A DNA stretch of 63,582 bases from Liquorilactobacillus mali KCTC 3596 = DSM 20444 (GCF_000260415.1 NZ_BACP01000020.1:1-63582), one strand, 5' to 3'. Positions 44,454-54,858 are shown, numbered from the stretch's first letter. Numbers and translations are program-made. The notes: generated from the sequence alone by a model not told the origin.

Positions 44454-45085
44454 AGTTTCTCCCCCGATTCGAAAACAAATACAACTTCTCTACTATTGTA
44501 CTCTAAATTATCAAGACTTTCATTTTTTCGATATTAAATTGACTACAGTATAGTCATTAAAAAAATTTGTGGGCAATTTTAAGACTAGAGTTAGTCAGAT
44601 TGAATCCAAAATAAATAGGTCTGATAATTCTAATGACCAGCATAAACATACTGGGATTTAGGCTAAGATACTTGCTTAATTATCTAACAATTTTTGTTAA
44701 GTCATATGCTATTATTAACCTTGATTATTATATAGCAAAAAAGCCATAATGATAAAAAATTTTATCTTTCGAGATAATTTTAAAAATTAAATTCTGTATT
44801 AATTTTTTTACGCATATATTTATGTTACATTCTGCATATTGAACTTATCGTTTTGAAAAGAATACAATTGAGTCAATGCTCATATAACATTTTTGTGCGA
44901 TAATTAAAAATAAGAGTTGAAATATCTTGATGTTATAGTTATTGTTAAAAGGTATTTATTCGTAGCATAGACAATGAGAGTCGTATCAATACTTTGGGGG
45001 GTATTTAATTGAGAATGCGTTATAATAATTTTCATTGATATTATAAAGAAAAATTAATATATATATTATGGATTGGTGGATGAAT
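44454..45085 (+). other. 632-base intergenic region between divergent genes
   Basis: Very AT-rich. I see no gene in any frame. It must carry the promoters for both the leftward polymerase gene and the rightward glycosyltransferase gene; GTTATAGTTATT near 44931 is a candidate -10 region. No long inverted repeat was found by eye. Confidence 0.4.
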
Positions 45086-46074
45086 ATGAGCGTGTATAGC
45101 GATCAACTTCTAACCATTGTTGTTCCTTGCTACAATGAACAAGAAGTTTTACCGGAAACAGTTAAAAGACTTGGGGAAATTCTAAAAAAACTTGTTGATG
45201 AAGGTAAAATTGCGGCACAAAGTAAATTACTTTTTGTCGATGATGGGAGTAGGGATGAGACGTGGGGATTAATAAAAAAGTTTGAAAAAGATTTTGAGTA
45301 TGTAACAGGGATAAAATTTAGTAGGAATTTTGGACATCAGAATGCTTTACTGGCAGGTATGACAATAGCTGTAAAATATTCTCAGATGATAATTACGATT
45401 GATGCTGATTTACAGGATGATATAAACGCTATCTATGAAATGGTTGACAAGTATTATGAGGGTAATGAAGTTGTATATGGAGTGAGAAATAGTCGTAAAA
45501 CAGATACTTTTTTTAAGCGACAAACTGCAATGGCATTTTATAATATGATGGGTAAATTAGGTGTCAGTTTGGTGCCTAATTCTGCAGATTATCGTTTACT
45601 TAGTCAAAGAGCCGTAGAATCTCTGCTTGATTTTAAGGAGCGTAATCTTTTTTGAGAGGTATGGTTCCACTAATAGGATACCAGTCTGCCAAAGTTTATT
45701 ATGCTCGAAAAAAAGCGTTTTGCAGGGGAATCAAAGTATCCTTTGAAAAAAATGATTAAATTTGCTTTTGACGGAATTACTTCATTTTCAACAGTTCCAA
45801 TCAGATTAATTACAAATTTAGGACTATTTATTGCTGTAGTGGGCATCGTTTTATTTATTCAATTGTACGTAAAATTGAGGGTAATGTTGAAATCGGCTGG
45901 ACTTCATTAATGGCTTCAATCTGGGTAATCGGTGGCATTCAATTGATCTGTCTTAGCGTGATTGGGGAATATATCGGGAAGATATTTAAAGAGGTAAAAA
46001 TGCGTCCACGATATACCATTGAGCAAGATGATTATTCAAAAAGTTTACAGAAGATAATTAAAGGAGATTTATAG
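45086..46074 (+). pseudogene. CsbB-like GT2 glycosyltransferase, three frameshifts
   Basis: One glycosyltransferase of about 325 residues is split into several frames. The first part has VPCYNEQE, DDGSRDE and DADLQDD (GT2 motifs). The middle has FAGESKYPLKKM and a membrane helix; the end has a second helix region, GGIQLICLSVIGEYIGKIF, and a basic tail. The frames join if the T6 run at 45648-45653 gains a base, the A7 run at 45708-45714 loses one and the G3 run at 45879-45881 gains one, which restores family-like ERNLFLRG, YYARKKRFAGESKY and LRGNVEIGW. CsbB makes undecaprenyl-phosphate-sugar for YfhO, whose homologue is the next gene (convergent). Start ATG 45086 follows GGTGGATG. Confidence 0.82.
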
Positions 46075-46286
46075 TTTTTTGTTATAACCAGAGGATTCCA
46101 CTTATATACAAACAACATTCCTTGTTAACTAAAGGAATGATTTCCAGTGGTGATAATGCTTGGTATCAAATAAAAAATATAGCTCATAGTATTTAGCCGT
46201 TTATGTATGCTTTTTGGTTATGAGCAATTCCCACTCTGTTGTACGCAGTTTTAGGTGCGAGTAGTTAACTTGAAGAAATAAATGGC

Positions 46287-46338
46287 TATGTAAAAAAGAT
46301 TGTGGCATGATGTTTCTTACCACAATCTTTTTTACATA
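46287..46338. terminator. strong bidirectional terminator, 19-bp perfect stem
   Basis: TATGTAAAAAAGATTGTGG (46287-46305) and its exact complement (46320-46338) enclose a 14-base loop. The A-run and T-run in the stem give termination in both directions, between the convergent CsbB-like and YfhO-like genes. The rest of 46075-46506 holds no gene that I can see. Confidence 0.9.
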
Positions 46339-46506
46339 CTTTATGTCTACTCGATTACAATGTCAAAACGTTCACTATAAATTTCTGAATGAAATTTTTG
46401 TTAGAGGCCAACACTTATCCTAGTTTTAACTGGAATAACTGTTGGGATACATTGATAAAGGTTTAAAGCAAAATGTAACTTTTTACTTGGTACCTAGATA
46501 TAATAA

Positions 46507-49061
46507 TCAAAGTTTATTGATGTATTTTTTAATGACTATTAAATATATAATTATTAGTATTATTGATAAAATGGATACAATTATCCCCAATCCTAGATAT
46601 GGAGTTTTGTAAGTCATGGAGATTTTATTATTTCCTGCCTTAATAGGTAATTTCATAAAAGTACCAGCAAAGACTTGAGGATGAATGACTTTACCATTTA
46701 CTTTAACTGTCCAACCACGTTCTACGGAGATTGTAGAATAAAGGTAAGTATTTTCTTTAGAATATATAGCACCCCTGATATTACCATTTTTAAAGGATAG
46801 TTTTTGCGATTTTTGCTGTATTTCTCTTGTAATTTTTTTAGTTTTTGGAGATTTAGACTATAAAACTGCTGTGTCTTAATAGCACTTTGCTGAATATTTG
46901 TATTAATCGTCACCTGTTGTTGTCCATTTCCAGTAGGAATATAAAAAAGTGAAGGTGAAAGCCATTTAGCATAACCAGTAGAATAAACGTTATTGACATT
47001 TATCTGATTGCCATTATTGGACTGACTCCAAATTATATTGCCATAAAGCTGCAAACTTTTTTTATTTTTAGAATTTAAAGTATAACTAATTGTACCGTTA
47101 GGATTTGTACGAGTTGTATATCGTACGGGTTCATAAAGATCAAGTTTTTTTCCAGCTAGTTCGGTATAGAAACTGTTAGTATATTCAAACGTATTCCAAG
47201 TATTTAGATTAGCAGCTATGTTCATAGGGTTAGTAAATGCCATGGGAAGATAGTAAGGATTTTTGTAAACTGTCTTACCATTTACTTTTTTTATTGATCG
47301 GACTTTATGCAATCCATTAATTTTATAATCAGAAAGGATATACTTTACACCGAGCAACGAATCCGAAGCGAGGACTGGAGAGTTAACGATACTCATACGC
47401 TCTTGCTCAGTTCTATGTCCCAGTAAGCTGAGTAGCTCAAGCTGTTTAGGATTCATATTCGATACATAACCAGCCGGAGACCAGTAATTAAATGCTAATG
47501 CCTCATTATAGTTTGCTGTTAAATTATCTTTTGTTTTTTGTCGACTAGATGTTTGCAAAATTCGATAGTTTGATGAATCATATTTTTTTAATGCATCGAT
47601 TTGTTTTTGTTGGTGAGAAACATAGCCCTTATAGTATGAAATATCTGGGTTTGTGGAAATTAACCATAATTGTTTTGCATTTAAACCAAGTTCAAAAATA
47701 ACAGAGAAGATTAGTCCAACTGTTACTAGTTTTTTTAATTTTGAGTTCTTCAAAGAAATACTAAGTAAAAGTAAAAATGTTGTTATTATAACCGTTATTA
47801 AAGTTGCTTTCAATTGATTAATGGTTATGTAGTTCTTGAATTGGTAAAGCAATATTATTATTGCTGCAAATGAAAAACACCCCTTAATAATATCCATAAG
47901 GTCTTCTTTATCAAAATGAAGATTTGAGAAATATTCAGCGGCCACAAATATTAAGAAGAAGCTTGCTACATAACTATATCGATACCAGTAACTATCGACT
48001 TGTTTCATGAGGGAGAACAACAGTGAGAATGGAAGCCAATAAATAATAGCTAGTACAATAGTAGTCATTGTTAGTATTACTATTTTTTTTCGTATAGTAA
48101 CTTTGTGAGATAAAATAGATGCAAAGACTGCCACGATAGGTAGACTGCCACAATAAAGTGCAACTCCATCTATAGTACTTGAAGTTCCAATTGAATATTT
48201 TTCAATAGTCGTTAGGAAACTACCATTAAATGCATTTTTTAGTAAGCTCCAATCAAAGGCTCCGCGTGCACCATTTTTAAGAGCATAAATTGTTGGTAAA
48301 AGAAGACATGCACTTAGCATCAAACCAAGAAATGACCAAATAACAAAGATACCAATTTTTTTAGCAAAGGATCTTAATTGATGCTTAACGGGTGTGTTCT
48401 CTGGAGAAAGTGCAATTTCAAATAATAACCAGAAACAGGAAAAAAGTCCGTTGATGATTCCTGTATACCAGTTGAAAATTAATGATAAGCCTAATGAGAT
48501 AGCAAGAATACAAGAGGATTTTCCCCGAGATACTTGCCAAACACCTAGTAAAATAAGTGGTAACATATAGACCCCATCGAGCCACATGATGTTGTTGCTT
48601 TGTGCGATGTTATACTGCATGAACCCATAACAAAGAGAAAGAAGAATAATAAAAATTGTTCTTAGTTTATTTTTGAAACGAACTCTTAAGTAATAGCTAA
48701 AAGTTGCTATTGAAAGTGCCAGTTTTATTGCAACGGCTAAATCATAAAAACTATTTAATGAACTTTTACTGAAAAAGACTACTAATAGATTGACTGGTGA
48801 CGAAAGGTAGTAACTAAGCAAAATGATGCTGCTACCACCTAGAGAATTACTAAATGAATAGTTGAGGCTATTTTTCCCTGAAAATATATCCTTTAAATAT
48901 GAAAAAAAATCTAAATATTGTATGTTTGCATCTGCTACAACTAAACTTCTATTTCCAAATGGTGCAATTCCCAAAAAAATAAAAAAACAAAATATTACTA
49001 TCATTCCAGCAATACCTAAAAATAAACTTTGTAAAATGAGGTGTAGCGTTTTATTTCGCAT
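46507..49061 (-). pseudogene. YfhO-family membrane glycosyltransferase, C-terminal frameshift
   Basis: This large membrane protein (about 850 residues) has about 12 helices in the first 460 residues, followed by an extracytoplasmic domain and a last helix. B. subtilis YfhO adds GlcNAc to lipoteichoic acid using the lipid-linked sugar made by CsbB. An uninterrupted frame ends at 46722. Another frame continues with NGNIRGAIYSKENTYLYS, VERGWTVKVNGKVI and a final helix to a stop at 46507, matching the family C-terminus. The frames join if the A7 run (T7 at 46833-46839 on the plus strand) has one more base. ATG start at 49061 follows GGAGCC. Confidence 0.85.
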
Positions 49062-49501
49062 ATGTATTCGGCTCCTATATTGTAATAATCCTTATAAAGT
49101 TTATCATGTTGGAGCAAAATGTAAATGCTCAAGTTAATAACCACAAATTTTGAAAACATTAATGCATGTTAATAAAAAATATTATGATAAATCTATCGGA
49201 GAGTAATATTTTCTGTATATTACACAAAATATTATCATGTCAGAAAAAATATCGTAAGTTATTTCATTATAAACTTTATGAGCAGTGATATCTCATATTT
49301 AATAAGAATTATTCTAAATAAAATAAAAATCAAGAATAAGGCATCAATATTTATTGATATAAGAGCGACTAAAAAATTAAATGCAGATTTCTTTATAAAA
49401 TGATGGAACCAATAAAGATAGACTACTCAGGAAAATTATAAATCACAGGTTTATAGTTTTAAAGAACAAAGCCCATAGTTTCATCGCTAGAAAAAGGAAT
49501 A

Positions 49502-49815
49502 ATGTGCTTGGCAAAATTTAAAATATATTTTTCTATTAAAGCAAATGCTATTATTTTTTCATGATTCGACTATTGGGTACTGCAACGAATTCACTTAGAG
49601 CAATCAGCAAAAAAAGGTAGTTATGTAACAGAATCCTCAATGAAACTTTTACTGGTTTACCACCTGCTTCTATTTTGATGAGAGCAATTATTGATTTTTA
49701 CTATCAATTAAATACAGGTACATTTAATATATGGAACATTTTTACACACTATCAAACACAAGAGGGAAATCAAAAGATAGCTTTTGACCTAATTTTTCGC
49801 CGTAACAGGTTCTAG
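49502..49815 (+). pseudogene. possible decayed gene of unknown family
   Basis: From ATG 49502 a frame reads MCLAKFKIYFSIKANAIIFS, a TGA, then FDYWVLQRIHLEQSAKKGSY. After a one-base shift near 49640 it continues NETFTGLPPASILMRAIIDF and ends in IFRRNRF at a TAG. The composition looks like real protein, but a stop and a shift interrupt it and there is no ribosome site. I do not recognise the family. The rest of 49062-49864 (803 bases) shows no gene. Confidence 0.3.
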
Positions 49816-49864
49816 CGTTATAATTACTAGTGTTGATACTTAAATAAATCAGTAAAGAGGGTAT

Positions 49865-51190
49865 ATGATGAATAAACGTCTCACTAACTTTTTATTTAAA
49901 ATCGATAGTAGCGTAGAACACCGAAATTATCTGCTAACAGTACGTGAGGCTGTTACAATTTTGTTTCCATTTATTTTAGTAGGTATATACGTTGAACTAC
50001 TGAGTAATGCAATTTTTCATAGACATGGATTTTTAAATAATATCTACCATATTGATCAGTGGATTCCAGGATTTAAAATATTTTCTAGATACTTCACTAT
50101 ATTGAATTTTAGTACAAATGGTGTGATTTCAGTTGCATTAACATTCTTAGTAGCTAAAATCGCAGTGCGAAAGTCCTCTGAGAGTGAGTTGGTTGCGGGC
50201 ATAACTGCTGCCTTTTCATTTATGATGATGAATTTTAATAGAAGTGTTTTTGGACATGTGGGACACTATGAAACTAATCATTTTTTGGAGGGTAGTTTAG
50301 GTTACAGTGGGGTTTTTATTGCAATAATTGTTGGGTTAACAACAGGATGGATATTCAATCGATTTACACCGATGAATGAACAAAAAAATAAATCTTTCAA
50401 ACAAAATGTTTCACTAGCAAGACGAACACAAAAATCAATTATGCCAGTCCTGACAACTTTAATTCTTTTTGCATTTCTTGGTTGTATTGCAAGCTCACTA
50501 TTTAAGAACGGGACTGCCGGTTTATCATCTAGTCCCATCCAGTTTTCGTTTATAGGAGATAATTGGATTTTAGGCTCTGCAATTTTAGCAGTAGCTCTAA
50601 ATAATTGTCTTTGGTTATTGGGGCTAATTAGTTTTTTTGATTTTAATAACGTTAATTCTAGTAATATGGTTCAAAATTTGGAATATGCAATTCAGCATGG
50701 TTCTTCTTGGGGCGCACCAAATCAGATATCGATTCACACTCTAATTGATAGTTTCGCAAATATTGGCGGTCCCGGAATGGCGCTATCACTTGTGATAGCA
50801 ATAATCTGGCGTTCACACAATAAGGATCTACGAATAATCGGTAAAGCGAGTTTTCTGCCTAGTGCTTTCAATATTAATCAGTCACTTTTGATGGGAGCTG
50901 CATTATTGTATAATCCTTTATTGATTGTTCCTTTTTTATGTACACCTGTAGTTAGTGTTTTGATTACATGGATCGCATTAAAATTTAACTTTATGCCACC
51001 TTCAGTATATCCAGTTAGTGAAACAACTCCTGGTTTTTTGGCTGGATGGCTTGGTACAGGAGGAGCATGGCAGGCACTCTTGTTTAGCATTCTAAATCTT
51101 ATAATTGCGGTTGTACTTTATCTGCCATTTGTTTTATTACATGATTATTTTGAAGATATACGTGAGGAAGGGGCATCTAATGAAAACTAA
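49865..51190 (+). CDS. orphan PTS EIIC-like permease (cellobiose family), altered NEP motif
   Basis: This 441-residue membrane protein has the layout and several conserved stretches of the PTS EIIC component of the lactose/cellobiose family (WGAPNQISIHTLIDSFANIGGPG; YPVSETTPGF). The signature that is normally NEPIxFGxPxxxNP reads NINQSLLMGAALLYNP at about residues 334-350, so the Glu is a Gln. No EIIA or EIIB gene is near. It may have lost phosphotransfer and work as a facilitator, sensor or bacteriocin-receptor-like protein; this is inference. Its end overlaps the start of the DUF915 hydrolase gene by 11 bases, so they are probably translated together. Confidence 0.8.
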   Translation: MMNKRLTNFLFKIDSSVEHRNYLLTVREAVTILFPFILVGIYVELLSNAIFHRHGFLNNIYHIDQWIPGFKIFSRYFTILNFSTNGVISVALTFLVAKIAVRKSSESELVAGITAAFSFMMMNFNRSVFGHVGHYETNHFLEGSLGYSGVFIAIIVGLTTGWIFNRFTPMNEQKNKSFKQNVSLARRTQKSIMPVLTTLILFAFLGCIASSLFKNGTAGLSSSPIQFSFIGDNWILGSAILAVALNNCLWLLGLISFFDFNNVNSSNMVQNLEYAIQHGSSWGAPNQISIHTLIDSFANIGGPGMALSLVIAIIWRSHNKDLRIIGKASFLPSAFNINQSLLMGAALLYNPLLIVPFLCTPVVSVLITWIALKFNFMPPSVYPVSETTPGFLAGWLGTGGAWQALLFSILNLIIAVVLYLPFVLLHDYFEDIREEGASNEN

Positions 51191-52030
51191 GTTTTTTTTG
51201 GTGGTCTTGCTGTACTTGTATTATTAGCAATATGTATTCCGGCATATAATTGGAATCATAGCAACATTGCAAGGTTAAGAAATTCTGGGAAGACACAAAT
51301 GGCGCCAATCATAATGGTTCCAGGATCAAGTGCAACCAAAAATCGTTTTGATAGTTTAATCACAGAATTAGGACATGAGGCTCCGCAGACTCATAGTGTG
51401 TTGAAGCTCGTTGTCCAAAAAAATGGTAAAATATCTACTACTGGTACAATTCGTCGAAACGATAATCAACCTTTTATAGTTGTTAGTTTTGAAAATAATA
51501 AAGATGGTAAAAGTAACATTGATAAGCAGGCGGTTTGGCTGAGCACTGCTTTCAAACAATTGGTGCAAACTTATCACTTCAATCATTTTTCTGCACTTGG
51601 TCATTCTAATGGCGGATTGATACTGACCTTATTCCTTGAAAAGTACCTCAAGAAAACACCTTCAGTTAGAGTTGATAAGTTGATGACAATCGCGAGTCCA
51701 TATAACATGGAAGAAAAGAGTACTACTCATAAAACGGCAATGTTTAAAGAATTGTATGCTTATCGTGAAGGATTACCGGAGTCTTTGGTTATGTATTCAA
51801 TTGCAGGAACCGAAAATTATAATAGCGATGGCACTGTCCCGTACAATAGCGTGAACTTTGCTAAATATATTTTTCAAGATGAAATTAAGAATTTCACTGA
51901 AATCACTGTAACCGGAGCAAATACTGCACATTCTGATTTACCACAAAATAAGCAAATCGTATCACTAATTGGGCAATATATTTTAAGGGAAAATTTCCAT
52001 AGAGGAATGGGACAAACACAAGGCAAATAA
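51180..52030 (+). pseudogene. DUF915-family alpha/beta hydrolase, frameshifted in the signal anchor
   Basis: The main frame (from 51299) has VPGSSATKNRFDSL, the nucleophile elbow GHSNGG and a late Ser-Asp-Leu/His region, as in DUF915 cell-surface hydrolases. Such proteins normally begin with a membrane anchor. That anchor is present: from ATG 51180 comes MKTKFF, and after the T8 run (51192-51199) the main frame reads GGLAVLVLLAICIPAYNW. One extra T would join them into an exported hydrolase of about 283 residues. If the sequence is correct as given, export is lost. The ATG overlaps the end of the EIIC gene. Ribosome site AGGAAGGGG. Confidence 0.8.
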
Positions 52031-52069
52031 CGTGATTTACTGTATAGGTCTACTATAGGAGGGGAAAAG

Positions 52070-52540
52070 ATGGAATATAAAGTCGATTTTAAAAATATTG
52101 AATTAACTGGTTTAGAAAGTTCTCCTGTAGCAGCATCATTGGCTGGACTTCGTGCTAATGAGGCACGCTATTTTTGGAATAAATACAAATTTGAATATAT
52201 CACATACTCTGCAAGTGAAAGAACAAAAGAAATTAATTGGTTAAATAAAATTCTAAAAGAAGAACGAAATTTAGAATTTAAATCACCTATTTTGGAAGTT
52301 GCAATCTATGAAGACGACGATATATATTGGCCTGACTTCATTTATCAAAATGGAATGATTATCAATGTTCTTTATGAGAAAAATAGGGACAAACCCAAAA
52401 GGGCAGTTGGGTTAAAGTTGTGTGAGGATATGGAGATTCCAAGTGAATTACGAGGTAAATTCAATTTTGCACATCAACGTTCAAAATTAGCCGGCTCAAT
52501 TCGCGGAAGTTATTTTAAACTGAAAAAAGAATGGTTGTAA
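52070..52540 (+). CDS. hypothetical cytoplasmic protein (156 aa)
   Basis: I do not recognise the family. The protein has no membrane segment or signal. It is rich in charged and aromatic residues, with a short acidic patch (YEDDDIYWPDF) and a basic C-terminus. ATG follows AGGAGGGG, a strong ribosome site, and codon use looks normal for the window. It lies 40 bases behind the hydrolase gene and may share its transcript. Confidence 0.6.
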   Translation: MEYKVDFKNIELTGLESSPVAASLAGLRANEARYFWNKYKFEYITYSASERTKEINWLNKILKEERNLEFKSPILEVAIYEDDDIYWPDFIYQNGMIINVLYEKNRDKPKRAVGLKLCEDMEIPSELRGKFNFAHQRSKLAGSIRGSYFKLKKEWL

Positions 52541-52616
52541 GTGTAATTAAACGCGATAAAAAGTTAGAAAGTGTCAATATATTCTATTCTATTAACAGAT
52601 GGGTGAGCATATGTAT

Positions 52617-53381
52617 ATGGAAGAAAAATTATTTACATCACTTAAAAATGGCTACAAAAGAATATTAAAAAATAATTTGGTCGGTATATATATCCATGGT
52701 TCATTTGTTCTTGATTCTTTTAATGAATCAGTTAGTGATTTGGATTATCTGGTTGTTGTCTACCAGTCTCTTTCTTTAATTACGAAAAAAAGGATTATGG
52801 AATATACCGTCGAAAGTTTATGGCCATTTGCCCCAGCAAAAGGATTGGAATTTCATATTGTTTTATTAAAAAATACAATAACTTTTAACGAACCTGTACC
52901 TTTTGAATTACATTTCTCCAAGCAGCATTATCAGAAATATGTAAATAATCCAACAAATTATATAAAGACAATGCATGGATTGGATCCGGATTTAACAGCT
53001 CACTTTATGATTACCGTAAGGGCCGGACAAGTTTTAGTTGGTATGCCAATTAAAAAAGTATTTTGTTCGATTCCAAGTTCATCTTATTGGAACAGCATTT
53101 TATATGATGTTTCAGATGCAAAATCCACAATTATAGAACAACCTATGTATACCATATTAAACCTTTGTCGCGCATTTGCTTATAAGAAGGAGAAGTTGAT
53201 AACCTCTAAACTTTCAGGTGGGCGGTGGGGGATCATAAATATTCCTCAAAAATACAGTGAAATTATTAAAAGTGCGTTAAATGAATATTCTTCCAGTGTA
53301 ATAGGGCAATATGAAAAAAAGTATAGCAATTCATCCTTGATTGAATTTGCAGAGTATATGTTGAATAAAATTAATGATTAG
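52617..53381 (+). CDS. aminoglycoside-nucleotidyltransferase (ANT)-like protein
   Basis: This protein of 254 residues has an N-terminal nucleotidyltransferase fold: GSFVLDSFNESVSDLDYLVVV is the GS...DxD metal/nucleotide motif. A C-terminal helical domain with LNLCRAFAYKKEKLITSKLSG and GGRWGI matches the ANT(9)/ANT(3'')-type domain. It could modify an aminoglycoside, but chromosomal homologues in Firmicutes often have unknown substrates, so resistance should not be assumed. The start is ambiguous: ATG 52617 has GGTGAG at nine bases; ATGs at 52611 and 52599 are in frame. Confidence 0.75.
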   Translation: MEEKLFTSLKNGYKRILKNNLVGIYIHGSFVLDSFNESVSDLDYLVVVYQSLSLITKKRIMEYTVESLWPFAPAKGLEFHIVLLKNTITFNEPVPFELHFSKQHYQKYVNNPTNYIKTMHGLDPDLTAHFMITVRAGQVLVGMPIKKVFCSIPSSSYWNSILYDVSDAKSTIIEQPMYTILNLCRAFAYKKEKLITSKLSGGRWGIINIPQKYSEIIKSALNEYSSSVIGQYEKKYSNSSLIEFAEYMLNKIND

Positions 53382-53529
53382 AATCATAATTAAAAAATAT
53401 GAATTTCATTTGCTTATCAAACAAATCATTTCAAAAATAGTAATTCAATATAATTAGAAAAGATACACAATATATATAGTATACTTTTTATTATGTTTAA
53501 TAACAGTAATAAAAAAACGGAGGTATTTT

Positions 53530-54333
53530 ATGCAACAACTAGTTGATGATATTTTGATTCATTATGAAATAATTGGAACTGGTGAACCAATTGTTTTTAT
53601 TCATGGTCTGTGTTTAGATCTTAATTCTATGAAATTTCAGTACGAACCTGCCTTTATCGGCAAAAAGTATCAACGAATTTACATTGATCTTCCTGGGATG
53701 GGAGAGAGTCAATCTTTTTTTGCACCACAGCCGTCTAGTGACTATTTGATGGAATTAATTATAAAGTTTCTTGATTCAATTAAAATTAATACTTTCTATC
53801 TATGTGGACATTCTTATGGGGGATATTTGAGCTTGGGGATAGCATATAATCATTCTAACCGCGTAAAGGGATTGTTTCTGACATGTCCAGTTGTGACAGC
53901 AAATTCAAATAAAAGAATTGTTGAAGCACATAGTAACATCCGCATAAACGATTTTAAAATTCCAAGTAGTAAATACACAGAAGATTTTATTGGGATGAAT
54001 GTAGTTATTGATAAAATTTCATGGCAGAAGTACACAGAAGAGATTATTCCTGGACTTGAAAACTGTGATTTTAATTTTATTGAAAGACTGCAGTCTGACA
54101 ATTTTGATCATTATCAATTTCAAAATGAAATGGAGCTTAAAAATTGGAGTACTGATATTCCTGTTTTTCTTCTGTTGGGAAAACATGATCATATTGTTGG
54201 TTTCAAAGAACAGGCAAAGTTGGTTAAGAAATTTGGAAAATGCAATTTGTTAATTTTGGAAAATGCTGGACATAATTTGCCCGTTGATCAATCAGAAATA
54301 TTTGATAGTTGTATTAAATACTTCTTTGTCTAA
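53530..54333 (+). CDS. alpha/beta hydrolase
   Basis: This 267-residue hydrolase has the oxyanion segment FIHGLC, the nucleophile elbow GHSYGG (Ser), an Asp in GKHDHIVG and the catalytic His in ENAGHNLPVDQ. There is no signal peptide, so it is cytoplasmic. Substrate unknown. It starts at ATG after ACGGAGGT. It is convergent with the MarR gene. Confidence 0.85.
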   Translation: MQQLVDDILIHYEIIGTGEPIVFIHGLCLDLNSMKFQYEPAFIGKKYQRIYIDLPGMGESQSFFAPQPSSDYLMELIIKFLDSIKINTFYLCGHSYGGYLSLGIAYNHSNRVKGLFLTCPVVTANSNKRIVEAHSNIRINDFKIPSSKYTEDFIGMNVVIDKISWQKYTEEIIPGLENCDFNFIERLQSDNFDHYQFQNEMELKNWSTDIPVFLLLGKHDHIVGFKEQAKLVKKFGKCNLLILENAGHNLPVDQSEIFDSCIKYFFV

Positions 54334-54360
54334 ATATTTTGGGTCTTATAGAACTATATT

Positions 54361-54837
54361 CTAGTTTTCTCGTAGTTCATTGATTTTTCTGAGCATTTCG
54401 GCCAGTTTTTGCAAATCTGTATCACTAAAATTGGCTCCCAACTCATTTAATTTTTGATTTTCTTTTTCATGATATTTTTTATGTAGCTTCGCTATAATTT
54501 GACCATTGGCGGTTAGTTTTAAATATACGTCTTTTTTATTATCACTACGATGATACTTTTTAAGCAGATTCTTCTTTACTAAACGATTAACTATTTTTGA
54601 AACAGTTCCTTGAGGGAAATAAACTGTAGCTACTAATTCTTTAATTCTGATTTCAGAATGACTTGCAATATGATTAATAATGTCTAAATCCGTCACAGAA
54701 ATATTAGGTACAATGTCACTTACTGTTTCTTCAGCATACTTTAACAGATGCTCTTGAATTCTTTTCGTATTGTCAAAAGCGAGATAACGATGTAATTCTT
54801 TATCAATTTGTTGTAATAGTGGGTTTAATTTTGGCAT
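54361..54837 (-). CDS. MarR-family transcription regulator
   Basis: This 158-residue regulator has the winged-helix core at about residues 48-115: IRIKELVATVYFPQGTVSKIVNRLVKKNLL, then a wing with RSDNKKDVYLKLT. It is divergent from a flavodoxin-fold reductase gene. Two identical-armed operators lie between them, one over its own ribosome site. It probably represses both genes and responds to a quinone- or phenol-like stress, by analogy with other MarR/quinone-reductase pairs. Confidence 0.88.
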   Translation of the reverse strand: MPKLNPLLQQIDKELHRYLAFDNTKRIQEHLLKYAEETVSDIVPNISVTDLDIINHIASHSEIRIKELVATVYFPQGTVSKIVNRLVKKNLLKKYHRSDNKKDVYLKLTANGQIIAKLHKKYHEKENQKLNELGANFSDTDLQKLAEMLRKINELREN

Positions 54838-54838
54838 A

Positions 54839-54856
54839 TATATTCCTCCGAATATA
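54839..54856. promoter_or_regulatory. MarR operator site 1
   Basis: TATATTC, four bases (CTCC), GAATATA. The site covers the GGAGG ribosome site of the marR-type gene, suggesting autoregulation. Its arms are identical to those of site 2. Confidence 0.75.
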
Positions 54857-54858
54857 AA

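Noticed and set aside
44454-45085. Hidden RNA gene in the 632-base AT-rich gap
   Set aside because: No stable stem, terminator or tRNA/ncRNA signature could be made out by eye; transcript data would be needed.
52599-54333. Mobile resistance island around the ANT-like gene
   Set aside because: No transposase, integrase, attachment-like repeat or composition shift was seen on either side.
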